Shown: positions 36,701 to 43,325 of the stretch, in pieces
Layout of the letters: each line of letters opens with the position of its first letter
How positions within the stretch are numbered: position 1 is the first letter of the stretch
Assembly: GCF_012726295.1 (NCBI RefSeq)
Contig: NZ_JABAOB010000001.1
Location: 558,001 to 622,000, forward strand
Direction: 5' to 3'
From: Chitinophaga sp. Ak27
GTDB taxonomy: Bacteria > Bacteroidota > Bacteroidia > Chitinophagales > Chitinophagaceae
DNA: 64,000 nt
The notes under the pieces: generated by a model
What the model was told of the DNA's origin: nothing
The model's input: only the letters and a program-made list of their open reading frames with translations
Databases searched by the model: none
Translations under genes and position numbers: made by a program

Positions 36701-38567
36701 CGTTCCGGACACGTACAATGTCGGTCAAACCGTCGCCGCTCATATCTGCGAGGAAAATACATTGTTCCTGGTCTGTAAAAACGATGGCTGGTCCCTGCTC
36801 TTCATCCGTTGCTTTTATCACGGTTTCCGGTACTTCAAAGCCTTTTTCTCCTGCGCCGGCATACCAGCGGAACTGGTATTCATCGGTATAGAGCATATCA
36901 GGTATATGATCGCCGGTGAGGTCAATAAAGCGCATATTCTTTTCTTTCGGATAGAGCACCGGCGCTTGCTCGAAGTACTTCATGCCTTCCCAGGTGGCGT
37001 CTTCGGTCAGCTTAAAGAAACCGTTGAATTTTTTATCTACCTGTACCAGGTACTTGATACCATTGCCTTCCAGCTCCTGTATCATCACGCCTTTGTTGAG
37101 GCCTCCATAGGATGGCCGGGGGGCTACCGGTTTTGCAGGAGAAAACTGCCCGTTGCCGAGGTTGGATTTATAATACCATCCGCCGCCCTGTTCCGTGAGA
37201 ATACCGGCGATTCCTTCGCTATAGAGATCTACCCATAGATAGGTTTTATCATCGATGCCTACCGGGGCGTGGACCAGGTTATCGGGACTTACCGCCTGTA
37301 CGCTGGTATTCCATTCATGCGATTGGTATTGCAGTTCCAGTTCGGGGAAATATTTTGTACGGTAAGCGTTGGCGCCGGCATCCCAAAGATGCCCGTTCTG
37401 CCGGGCTTTCACGAGAAAGGAATAACCATTTACCTGGCTGCCATTACCCGTGAGCGGAAGATTATCATCGTAAAACAGTTGCAACGATTTTACCAGGCAG
37501 GGATTTATAGGTAGCTGTTCCGCTGGAAAGCAATGAAACATCATTACCCGGCAGCACCTGCGATAGGTGCGAATTTCGAAGCCTGACCGGTAGGAAGAAA
37601 AGGGATCTTTCCGGCAGGTCCAGCTATTCTTTTCCTGGTCTATATCTTTCGGGATATTGGTAGCGGTATCATGTTCGCCATAGTCGAAAATGACTTTGAA
37701 GAGAAAATCCTTTTCATCCGGTAACGGATCGCCCAGGTACCACGCTTGCTTGTTTCCGTACAATATCTGCTTAATATATAACTGTGTACAATGATGAAGG
37801 CGGTGAATTTCGTTTTGCTGCGCAGTAATACCGGCAAAATCTTCTTGTTTATATACCAGTTGTACCAGGTTCCCTTTGTCATCGTGTGTGCGGCAAAGCA
37901 TCCATTTAAACACGCGGCTTCCGTTATCGGGGTCAATCACCTGGCTGTTGGTGGTAAGCCCATAATAAGAAGTATGGTTATCGGCTGAAATGATGCGCCA
38001 ATGTACCTGGGCAGTGCTGGTATCTGTCCATTTTTCGATACGGGTAAAGGTGCCTTCTACCCGCGGGCGATAGCGCATCACCACGTAGGAGGTGCCATCT
38101 ACCGTTCTGGGAACGGGTATATTTTTCCACTCGCTGCCATTCCATTCCAGCAGGGGTACCAGGTCTTCAGCGCCGGATAAAACGAAGATATCTGACTCTT
38201 CGGCATCGCGGTATCGGGGTAGCCCATCTTCAGTTTTCCGGCTGATACACGGGATGGTTACTTCCCAGCCCAGTCCGAAGCTGCTGTTGCCACTACCGGA
38301 ATGATACGACATCTCAAAACCCGGTAGGTAGCCGTTACGGCCGGGGCTGTATGGAATGGGAATGGAAAAAGCGGCAGTGCCGGTGACAGCGTTTACGTTA
38401 AATTTCTCATCAATACCTTTAATAGCTCCCCCTCCTTTTGGCAATGCAACAACGGGCATCTGTATATCGCCGGGAGAAGATGAGGCGGAATCGTTGTTAG
38501 ATGAGAATACGCTCTGTCCGCGATAATCCTGAGGATTACCCGTTTTTTTGGGGTCATGAAGAGGCAT
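30732..38567 (-). CDS. TcB-TcC fusion of a Tc toxin with a C-terminal effector (2611 aa)
   Basis: The cocoon subunit of the Tc toxin, with TcB and TcC fused in one chain. The start MPLHDPKKTGNPQDYRGQSV is followed by a SpvB domain (about 40-330; GFEMSYHSGSGNSSFGLGWE). FG-GAP/TcdB-middle regions follow (about 540-850; LADMSGDGLTDIVRVRNGE, ADIDGSGTTDVIYLGKN), then an RHS/YD-repeat shell (about 1000-2135). The RHS core ends with SDPAGFVDGLNLYCYCSNNP and DPTG (about 2111-2138), the motif after which TcC self-cleaves by an aspartyl-protease mechanism. The effector region (about 2140-2611) has a Gly/Pro repeat, a hydrophobic segment (about 2320-2375), and a C-terminal domain with VLSTHGVPG (His2485) and VLACNVA (Cys2520), which resembles DUF4347 and the clan CD peptidase His/Cys arrangement. 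A weak promoter candidate lies at 38669-38699. Confidence 0.93.
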   Translation of the reverse strand: MPLHDPKKTGNPQDYRGQSVFSSNNDSASSSPGDIQMPVVALPKGGGAIKGIDEKFNVNAVTGTAAFSIPIPYSPGRNGYLPGFEMSYHSGSGNSSFGLGWEVTIPCISRKTEDGLPRYRDAEESDIFVLSGAEDLVPLLEWNGSEWKNIPVPRTVDGTSYVVMRYRPRVEGTFTRIEKWTDTSTAQVHWRIISADNHTSYYGLTTNSQVIDPDNGSRVFKWMLCRTHDDKGNLVQLVYKQEDFAGITAQQNEIHRLHHCTQLYIKQILYGNKQAWYLGDPLPDEKDFLFKVIFDYGEHDTATNIPKDIDQEKNSWTCRKDPFSSYRSGFEIRTYRRCCRVMMFHCFPAEQLPINPCLVKSLQLFYDDNLPLTGNGSQVNGYSFLVKARQNGHLWDAGANAYRTKYFPELELQYQSHEWNTSVQAVSPDNLVHAPVGIDDKTYLWVDLYSEGIAGILTEQGGGWYYKSNLGNGQFSPAKPVAPRPSYGGLNKGVMIQELEGNGIKYLVQVDKKFNGFFKLTEDATWEGMKYFEQAPVLYPKEKNMRFIDLTGDHIPDMLYTDEYQFRWYAGAGEKGFEVPETVIKATDEEQGPAIVFTDQEQCIFLADMSGDGLTDIVRVRNGEICYWPNLGYGRFGAKVNMDHAPVFDYPEQFNPAYLRLADIDGSGTTDVIYLGKNNFSVWMNLNGNEWAAAPEVITAFPAVDQMSHIAVMDFLGAGTAAIVYASPIASNPLQYIDLMGSRKPALLIGYKNNCGREVTIEYKSSTFYYLEDKGRGIPWITKLPFPVHCISRVTTADKIRETIFTNTYRYRHGYYDATEKEFRGFARVEQDDTEVFSQFVVNVALNVVEEDLHQPPVTTISWFHTGAYLANQRLLHQCAAEYFNGITPYDMPDPILPVGLQPYEIHEALRACKGQHLRTEVYAFDGSPQRSYPYTAMQANNEIRLIQPKGSNRYASFQLLPSESITYAYERNPADPRIAHSFVLETDDLGYTTKAAAVIYPRLSRPAAPNDIPDKVWDEQRQLHITYNETGYTKDVIAEDTYRLREQCESRAYEVGGISQPPGFYLHRTDLAGIPAATVIQYEEEFSGGVQKRLSAHGRIYYLKDDLSGPLALGTLSSLGFVHKKYQLTFTQNLVTKYYGTEVTSSMLANAGYTHTEADVHWWAPSGTDIFSATPAADFYIPTGTKDVFGREHHIQYDALHILVESSTDAIGNTVKADNDYRVLKPHQITDINGNRSAVETDELGFVVKIAVMGKAGSSDGDTLADPTNRMEYDLFNWVNNGKPNYVHCFSREQHGAANPRWQESYAYSNGSGAVIMTKNQVNPGKAKVWNNVTHTVDEVDANPRWVGNGRTIYNNKGNAVKKYEPYFSTTFDYESEAELVETGVTATRYYDPTGRLIKTVFPNGTFSHIEFTPWYFKSFDVNDNVAASQWYSDRGSPLSGDPEPSDPETRAAWLTIRHNLTPAMFHSDAIGRPLMTVSDYGAGKTTAVWVETDALGRYSKSFDQLKRLISFGASNMAGGPMYSKTAEKGEKWVFQDVQGRIYKMWNGGGQYYRFEFDDLDRPVSSYLKVGATEWLYARVVYGDLFPDAQARALNMKGKIYQVYDQSGVSTIKGIDFKGNTTAAEKRLTKDYQQLIDWTPLKGLIVIPDILTAADPLLETTIYRSAGTFDALNRPMTATLPDQSIVQPIYNEANFIATLNVKPRGVGAFIPFLKNQDYDARGQRQMAQYGNGTITKYFYDPLTFRLTDLLTLQKDTDTAPEALQNISFTYDPIGNITQIRDDAQQTHFFKNTVVYPESKFEYNAIYQLTKASGREHAGLSMDTQRNNMDIAFIPQLPEMNNSTAVRMYTEQYDFDDCGNIRWLKHNAPAATWQQRYRYEYEDDPSNVTNRLKATSMPGDGPGIFSGTYVHNAGGNMASMPHLSAPNSLTWNFQSQLSGVNLGGGGQAYYVYGSGGQRCRKIIERIGGKKLQRIYLGAVEIYQESTGMGTPDFERYTLRIADNAGVIAQVDTKTIDTLGSDPGTALNAPVVRYQYGNHIGSAVMETNSTGDVISYEEYHPFGTSAYRIAKPGADLSMKRYRFCGKERDEETGFYYFGARYYAAWLGRWISSDPAGFVDGLNLYCYCSNNPVMIQDPTGTDGGRVTISGHATGRETESDIRNVLRKQGYDFRRMPTWEPNASGTGGRWNFGDDNLYRIPRGSGSSHHSSGATHPSGGGSGSGSGSGTTPPPTGAGAGSGGDAGAPPPDTHPQSGPTGTPGGAAGGTPGGSPGGGPGGSPGGSPGGVPGGSPQGSAGGSPQGTSGGSPNGTPGGSGSGGGGGERSFWSRGGATLLGGLLLLGAGLLTIFTAGAATPLLVLAAGAMATAGGVAVTTASAVQLGVSYSGGTTAAQDQEMRHALSTVSSLSSPGGLVGGTVGVAVDGEQGLERGALIGNVAELGTGVARFGISRFSSGSYRMLSPDPALAGQGATFAPTVPRGVQVLSTHGVPGMVDVGGTLVPVGELAPTIQSTAGGRAMVLACNVAHDPAAVQSLANETGRSITAYTNFVGANDYNNIVSFAGTHLTGPVMPPVVTGLATPTVFNPTYLSPYLSLTPNVAAPAAATVGGVQAQQ
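31608..31935 (-). repeat. Gly/Pro/Ser low-complexity repeat inside the TcC effector region
   Basis: About 110 codons (residues about 2212-2320) with repeated GGSPGG, GGTPGG and GSGSGSG units, G+C-rich at the DNA level. It links the first part of the effector region to the hydrophobic segment and the DUF4347-like domain. Collagen-like linkers of this kind are unfolded and length-variable. It is coding sequence in frame with the toxin, not a CRISPR or a tandem satellite. Confidence 0.85.
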
Positions 38568-38794
38568 AATCTACTTTTTACTTTTTGGGGTTTCTGTAAT
38601 AAAAATAAATCTTTTCTTGTAACCGGGTATCTTTTTTTTCAGGTATTGCAAAAAATTAATTCAGGGGAGAACAGTATCAATATGTACATTATACACAAAC
38701 CAAAAGCCATAATGCTGGGCTGGCTTTTACCTGGTCTGTTTATAGATGTTTATGATTTTAAAAAAGTATAACCGTAAACGTTAGTAATCATTAT

Positions 38795-39979
38795 TTATTG
38801 TCCATACGCCGGAAAGGGAATATTCGCCTCTCGTAATAATTGAATGGTATCTGCTTTTACACCTCTTGTGTGCTGCGCATACTGCAACAGGGATTGCCCT
38901 TTCTCATTCTGTAAAATGCTTAGCTGTCGCTTATAATTCTTCAGGAAAGGCGCTAGCAGTTGTTTTTCATTCCTCGTCACCAGGCTAAACAACATTCCTG
39001 GAATATGCCTGATCATCCCGGCAATTAACCAATGTGGCCCTGGAGAAAAGGAGGCCTTAAAGATCTTTCTCCCGGTATTTGAAGCGGAAAAATTATTGAG
39101 CAGGATATTTAATGGGGCTGGTATCATAGCTTTTTCCCACGCTTGCAGGTATCTCATTAACAGTGGATGTTCGTTTGGAAAAAGCAGGTTAATCCACTTT
39201 TCATCTTTCGTCCTTCCCAGGAAGCTGCTTACCGAGCCCATGTCAGACCATTCGCTTTCCGGGTACGAAGTACTGAAAGGAAGGAAGCCAAGGCTAATCA
39301 TCGTGCAGGTAACTTTATCATGGATGGGCGCTACTACCTCATAATTACCATAGCCGGTAGCATGCAACCCGAAGAAAAGGGCAAAGGGATCGAGGTTATG
39401 GTATTTCGCAGCCATAACTTCCGGCTTTTCTATTAACCACAAAAACACCTGGTAACAGGCCATGTATTGCTCCTGGGTGGTTGCACAGGTATCGCCTTCT
39501 CTTAACCCCCAACCGAGACCCACACACGCCAACTCGAGGCACACACTTCCTCCATTGCCCATATATGCTTTCTGGGAGTAGACATCTGCATCTGCGATGA
39601 TGGTGAGTTGCACCAGCTCCAGCGTTAACGCCAGCACTTGCCGATCTTCGATATCCATCATACTTTTTACCACCATGGCCAGGTTAAATTCTCCCAACTC
39701 ATAATTATTGAGCGATCGCGCCGATGCACCTTGCTGATATAATTGGCGGAGGGACATCATCACCTGGTCTAAGTCTGGCTTTTGAGCCGACCAAAAGTAC
39801 GCACAAATATCCCTGGCAAAGAGCAGGTTTACCTGTTCATCCAATACTTTCCTGGTGGCATCATTCAGGGTTTTTCTAACCGCCGTCCACGCGGCTTTGT
39901 CGCTTTTGAGTGTTCTTTGTGATGCTTCTAGCTCCTGTCTTGCACTTATCAATGTAGCTATCGGGAAATTCTTCTTCAT
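38795..39979 (-). CDS. protein of unknown function, 394 aa
   Basis: Not recognised. It is a cytoplasmic-looking, largely helical protein with no signal peptide. The N-terminus is a charged helix (ARQELEASQRTLKSDKAAWT). The middle has several Trp/Gly segments (LELACVGLGWGLREGD, LDPFALFFGLHATGYGNYEV). The last 45 residues (LQNEKGQSLLQYAQHTRGVK then ADTIQLLREANIP) look like one ankyrin-type helix pair. It lies 227 bp upstream of the Tc toxin genes on the same strand, so a functional link is possible but not shown by the sequence. Confidence 0.75.
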   Translation of the reverse strand: MKKNFPIATLISARQELEASQRTLKSDKAAWTAVRKTLNDATRKVLDEQVNLLFARDICAYFWSAQKPDLDQVMMSLRQLYQQGASARSLNNYELGEFNLAMVVKSMMDIEDRQVLALTLELVQLTIIADADVYSQKAYMGNGGSVCLELACVGLGWGLREGDTCATTQEQYMACYQVFLWLIEKPEVMAAKYHNLDPFALFFGLHATGYGNYEVVAPIHDKVTCTMISLGFLPFSTSYPESEWSDMGSVSSFLGRTKDEKWINLLFPNEHPLLMRYLQAWEKAMIPAPLNILLNNFSASNTGRKIFKASFSPGPHWLIAGMIRHIPGMLFSLVTRNEKQLLAPFLKNYKRQLSILQNEKGQSLLQYAQHTRGVKADTIQLLREANIPFPAYGQ

Positions 39980-40158
39980 CCTGTATATTTTATCGGTAGC
40001 CGTCCTTTGAAACTGGCATACGTCTGCATTGGGTCAGCGGCAAAGATAAGTATTGTCTTAAAAAAACATCCGGCGTTACAGTAATGTTAAAGCTGTAAAT
40101 ACCATTAATTTTTCTTGTTAATCGGCTGTCTAAGAAGTGTACTTAAACCAAAAGAGTT

Positions 40159-40545
40159 ATGAAACGGATATGCTTACTGGTATTTCTACTGTCAGTAATA
40201 GGTACCAGTGCTTTCGCAAATTTACCGGGCGGACACTTCAGAGGAGGAGGCTATGGACACAGTACAATCATTATTAACCGTGGTTATGGTGGTTATGGTT
40301 ACTACAGCCCCTTCTACTCTCCATTCGGTTTCTATTATGGCTACCCTTACTATGCAGCGCCAGTAATACCCAGCAAACTGGATATGCAGATAGCGGATAT
40401 CAGGAATGATTACGCCGATAAAATCAAATCTGTAAAACTGGATAACAGTCTTTCCCACCAGGAGAAACGGGAACAGATCAAACAGTTTAAAAGGGACCGG
40501 AATATGGATATCATGAATGCGCAGCGAAATTATTATAAGTCATAG
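40159..40545 (+). CDS. small exported Gly/Tyr-rich protein
   Basis: A 128-aa protein with a clear Sec signal peptide (MKRICLLVFLLSVIGTSAFA). The mature chain has a Gly/Tyr/Phe-rich low-complexity half (GGYGYYSPFYSPFGFYYGYP) and a charged helical C-terminal half (DIRNDYADKIKSVKLDNSLS, HQEKREQIKQFKRDRN). This architecture is common among small periplasmic proteins of Bacteroidota of unknown role. There is no lipobox. It is a single gene, convergent with the lanthipeptide-like gene whose terminator lies between them. Confidence 0.8.
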   Translation: MKRICLLVFLLSVIGTSAFANLPGGHFRGGGYGHSTIIINRGYGGYGYYSPFYSPFGFYYGYPYYAAPVIPSKLDMQIADIRNDYADKIKSVKLDNSLSHQEKREQIKQFKRDRNMDIMNAQRNYYKS

Positions 40546-40552
40546 CGTTGTT

Positions 40553-40586
40553 AAAAAAAGCCGGCGCATGGAGTCCCATGCGCCGG
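40553..40586 (-). terminator. intrinsic terminator of the small peptide gene
   Basis: A perfect 11-bp stem (40561-40571 with 40576-40586) has a 4-nt loop, and A40553-A40559 gives seven U on the minus strand. It lies 33 bases past the stop of the 47-codon peptide gene and supports that gene being transcribed. Confidence 0.88.
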
Positions 40587-40619
40587 TTGTCATTACTGAC
40601 AAATAGGTTGCCTACAGTA

Positions 40620-40763
40620 CTAACATACCCAATAAGTAGCAGGACAGGTTTTGTGCTGTGTAATGGGTAGGGTGCGGTTATGGTCTTCCATCACAGCAGT
40701 TTGACTAAGCACAGCAACTTTGATTGTAGCCAATTTCAATTTGGCAGCAGGTTTCTTTTTCAT
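40620..40763 (-). CDS. lanthipeptide-like (class I, Bacteroidota type) precursor peptide, 47 aa
   Basis: A short ORF from ATG 40761-40763 to TAG 40620-40622. The N-terminal half is MKKKPAAKLKLATIKVAVLS, which fits the K-L-x-L-x-x-I-x-V-A-x-L-S leader pattern of class I lanthipeptide precursors in Chitinophaga and relatives. The C-terminal part (TLPITQHKTCPATYWVC) has four Thr and two Cys, as needed for lanthionine rings. There is no GG site; the leader/core border is unclear. A strong terminator follows. No lanB/lanC, protease or transporter gene is nearby, so any modification would depend on enzymes elsewhere. It could also be an unmodified peptide. Confidence 0.65.
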   Translation of the reverse strand: MKKKPAAKLKLATIKVAVLSQTAVMEDHNRTLPITQHKTCPATYWVC

Positions 40764-40971
40764 AAATTACCGGTTTGAGTGATTAGAAATGCTAACAATT
40801 TAGTATAAAACAGACAGAGATAAAATCCTCCTTTTACGTGATTTTCCCTGCGGATATATTGCATAAATGAAAGGGGATAATGTTTCTATGCCAATCTCTA
40901 TCATGGCGAAAATAACTTCACCGCCATATTTTTCGGCATTCTCATTATCTTTATCTGGTAAACTCATAAAA

Positions 40972-41598
40972 ATGGGATTGGACCTATGGCATGTCAAGCC
41001 AACAGATAAAAAGCATGATTCAGTAGATTTTTTCTACGTAGATGAGTTAGAAGAATGTCCCCCACTTGTCGAGAATCACCGGCAGCTAATCTGCGACCTG
41101 GTAGAAGCCACTCACTACTTTACCATTTATATTTTCCAGGCAAATCAATATCTCAACTACTACATCAGCCGGTTTGATTATTCCGAAGCTGATAGCGCTT
41201 TGCTGGCTGGTAGCATACAGGATCTGGCGATGGATATCTTCAACATCGAAGCGGAAAGAAATCTTGATATTGAAGAGAAGATGATTACGGAAACACATTT
41301 AAGAGACAATACTGATCCCGGAGGTCCTCTGCTCTGGACTACTCAAATATCCTACCCTATTGCTTTTTCTAAACGGCAGGTCATCTATTTCGAAGAAGTT
41401 GGCTACCAAAGAAAAGGTATGAATATGCCATTCTACTCCGAATTTGTGAACTGCAAACCTTATTTTTATAAAGCAGATGTGTTGAAAGCCGCTTCTTACC
41501 TCGATATTGATCATCGTCCGGAGGTAACCGTGTACTTTCCAACGGAATTTATTGACAACTTTATAGAAGGAAAAAGTGTATTTTTCGCAAGCTGGTAA
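40972..41598 (+). CDS. protein of unknown function, about 208 aa
   Basis: Not recognised. The start MGLDLWHVKPTDKKHDSVDF is chosen at 40972; the frame is open back to an ATG at 40867, but the extra 35 residues look unlike a real N-terminus. It has no signal peptide. The chain is acidic and aromatic-rich (DFFYVDELEECPPLVENHRQ, FTIYIFQANQYLNYYISRFD, RPEVTVYFPTEFIDNF). The M-G-L-D-L-W opening is known to me from small uncharacterised proteins often seen near toxin or immunity genes, but no function can be given. The next gene starts 10 bases after its stop. Confidence 0.7.
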   Translation: MGLDLWHVKPTDKKHDSVDFFYVDELEECPPLVENHRQLICDLVEATHYFTIYIFQANQYLNYYISRFDYSEADSALLAGSIQDLAMDIFNIEAERNLDIEEKMITETHLRDNTDPGGPLLWTTQISYPIAFSKRQVIYFEEVGYQRKGMNMPFYSEFVNCKPYFYKADVLKAASYLDIDHRPEVTVYFPTEFIDNFIEGKSVFFASW

Positions 41599-41608
41599 AA
41601 TTACATTT

Positions 41609-41899
41609 ATGACCTGGGAAGAAAGAAAAGCATTAGCAATGGCGCCTATTAATTGGGAAGGAGATCTTAAAGATGACTGCGCAGCTCAGTGGGCCGGCCT
41701 GTTACTGAGAGCAGAATGGATGGATCATTACCACTGGTGGTGGGCAGTTTATGATATGCACAACAATGAAGTAACCATTGACAGTTCCAATATGCGCTCT
41801 GAGAAATGTATCAGCGGAAAATCCGCCAGAGATAAGGCAGAAGCTACGGCAAAGGCATATATAGCCAATGGCCCTTCTGCAATACCTATTGAGTACTAG
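41609..41899 (+). CDS. protein of unknown function, 96 aa
   Basis: Not recognised. The ATG at 41609 (MTWEERKALAMAPINWEGDL) is chosen because it follows the preceding stop by 10 bases; an upstream in-frame start at 41576 would overlap that gene. It is a small soluble protein with a Trp-rich middle (EWMDHYHWWWAVYDMHNNEV) and a helical C-terminus (KSARDKAEATAKAYIANGPS). It is probably co-transcribed with the 208-aa gene before it. Its stop overlaps that of the convergent gene at 41896 by four bases. Confidence 0.7.
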   Translation: MTWEERKALAMAPINWEGDLKDDCAAQWAGLLLRAEWMDHYHWWWAVYDMHNNEVTIDSSNMRSEKCISGKSARDKAEATAKAYIANGPSAIPIEY

Positions 41900-42441
41900 T
41901 AGGCCTTGGCATCCTTACCTGTCACCTCTCCCTCCAATAACTCCAACAACAACTTCTTCGCTTTCCCACTCTCCGACTTAAACCCAATAGACACCATGGC
42001 GGCACCTCCTATCCACATAATAAAAGGAACGAAGAAAGGCATTATTGTTAGTCCCGGCTTCAATAGATGTAAATGTGTGACGCCATACGACAGCATTCCG
42101 ATGCATACCAGGGAAACAATACCCATCCACATTCCCATAAAAACAAGTACGGGGAGCGCCGGCGCCTGCCGGACCGATACCTCCGTTTTTCCCAGGTAGG
42201 TATTCATTTCTCCTTTTATGACTGGCAGGAAAGAATTCCTGTACTGGATGATTCTCGCTAACTCAAACTGGTTACCGGATACAGACCCTGTAAATAATTT
42301 ACCCGCCGCGGGCCGTTCAGGAAACGAAAACGCTCTCGTCCTGGGTGCAGTACTATCCGCAATCCGTTTACCTATTTCGGGTATGCTCAGCTTCGTAACG
42401 AAGGTATATTGCTCGAAAGGGAGCAGGCTTTTAAGATTCAT
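41896..42441 (-). CDS. membrane protein of unknown function, 181 aa
   Basis: Not recognised. The ATG at 42439-42441 (MNLKSLLPFEQYTFVTKLSI) is preferred over 42540, as the longer form adds an unlikely Leu-rich N-terminus. Two transmembrane helices near the C-terminus (LPVLVFMGMWMGIVSLVCIG and IMPFFVPFIMWIGGAAMVSI) follow a soluble N-terminal half with SGNQFELARIIQYRNSFLPV. A helical tail ends the chain (KKLLLELLEGEVTGKD). Small proteins with this layout occur widely in Bacteroidota without known function. Confidence 0.75.
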   Translation of the reverse strand: MNLKSLLPFEQYTFVTKLSIPEIGKRIADSTAPRTRAFSFPERPAAGKLFTGSVSGNQFELARIIQYRNSFLPVIKGEMNTYLGKTEVSVRQAPALPVLVFMGMWMGIVSLVCIGMLSYGVTHLHLLKPGLTIMPFFVPFIMWIGGAAMVSIGFKSESGKAKKLLLELLEGEVTGKDAKAY

Positions 42442-42617
42442 TTTCAAACAAAGGATAAGTAATCGCCAAGATAATCTTTTTATTGAAAGCACCGGAAGTG
42501 ATAAGTTTGGGGCCGTTTCGATATGCATTATTAAAAACATTCCCTCCCCTGTGATTCCCGGGAAATTAAAAATCTTCCATAAGATTTTGCTACTTTAGCG
42601 ACAAGGGGCTCTCCGGC

Positions 42618-43202
42618 ATGCATGCGCAATCATATAATGATAAAGAACTTTTCCAGGCAATCTCTGAAGGTGATGAAAACGCCTTCAGGAAGCTTTTTCA
42701 TATATATGTACCGCAATTCCGCGCCATAGCCCAGCACATCACTAAAACAGCGGCTGTTACCGAAGATATTATCCAGGAAACCTTCCTCCGGTTATGGATT
42801 AGCCGTGACAAGCTGCCCGACATCGAGCAGCCGCGATCCTGGATGCTGCGTATTGTTTTTTACCAGTCATTTACTTATCTCCGCAAGCAGGCGGTACATC
42901 ATAAGGCCCTGGATACCCTGGCGCCCATTGAGCCAGCCTTCAGCATGGAGGAAAATATGGCCTATGCATCTATGATAAAGCAAGTAGGCATTGCCGTAGC
43001 CCAACTTCCTCCCAGGGCGCAACAGATATACCGGCTCAGCCGGGAACAGGGACTGAAGATACCGGAGATTGCCCAACAACTTTCCCTTTCCTCCAACACC
43101 GTAAAAAATTCCCTGGTACGTTCACTACAAGCTATCCGCAAGCACCTGGAAGCATCGGGGCATCTGCTCCCCGCCCTTATATTGTGGTTATTGCGACTCT
43201 AA
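42618..43202 (+). CDS. ECF RNA polymerase sigma factor (locus 3)
   Basis: A 194-aa ECF sigma factor, first gene of the GH16-containing locus. Region 2 is seen in DENAFRKLFHIYVPQFRAIA and VTEDIIQETFLRLWISRDKL. Region 4 is seen in LPPRAQQIYRLSREQGLKIP and the helix-turn-helix LSLSSNTVKNSLVRSLQAIR. A possible -7 box TACTTTAG lies at 42591-42598, close to the start and one base off consensus. FecR follows after 123 bp. It would activate the downstream fecR/susC/susD/GH16 genes when the SusC is occupied. Confidence 0.93.
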   Translation: MHAQSYNDKELFQAISEGDENAFRKLFHIYVPQFRAIAQHITKTAAVTEDIIQETFLRLWISRDKLPDIEQPRSWMLRIVFYQSFTYLRKQAVHHKALDTLAPIEPAFSMEENMAYASMIKQVGIAVAQLPPRAQQIYRLSREQGLKIPEIAQQLSLSSNTVKNSLVRSLQAIRKHLEASGHLLPALILWLLRL

Positions 43203-43325
43203 AAAAAATTTCAGAACCATAGGTCCTAAATAATCGCTTGCGCGTCTGTTGATATAGAAGGGACCTTGTCACATTGCATAAAATACCACGTTATCCACGT
43301 TTAGAATCATAAAACAACCAAAAAA

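Noticed and set aside
35847..37238. Long plus-strand reading frame (463 codons) inside the Tc locus
   Set aside because: It lies wholly opposite the conserved SpvB/FG-GAP part of the TcB-TcC gene, and its translation shows no known motif and odd composition. It is a shadow of the real gene.
40867..40971. Upstream extension of the 208-aa unknown gene
   Set aside because: It adds 35 residues of unlike composition, and the conserved-looking N-terminus MGLDLWHV begins at 40972.
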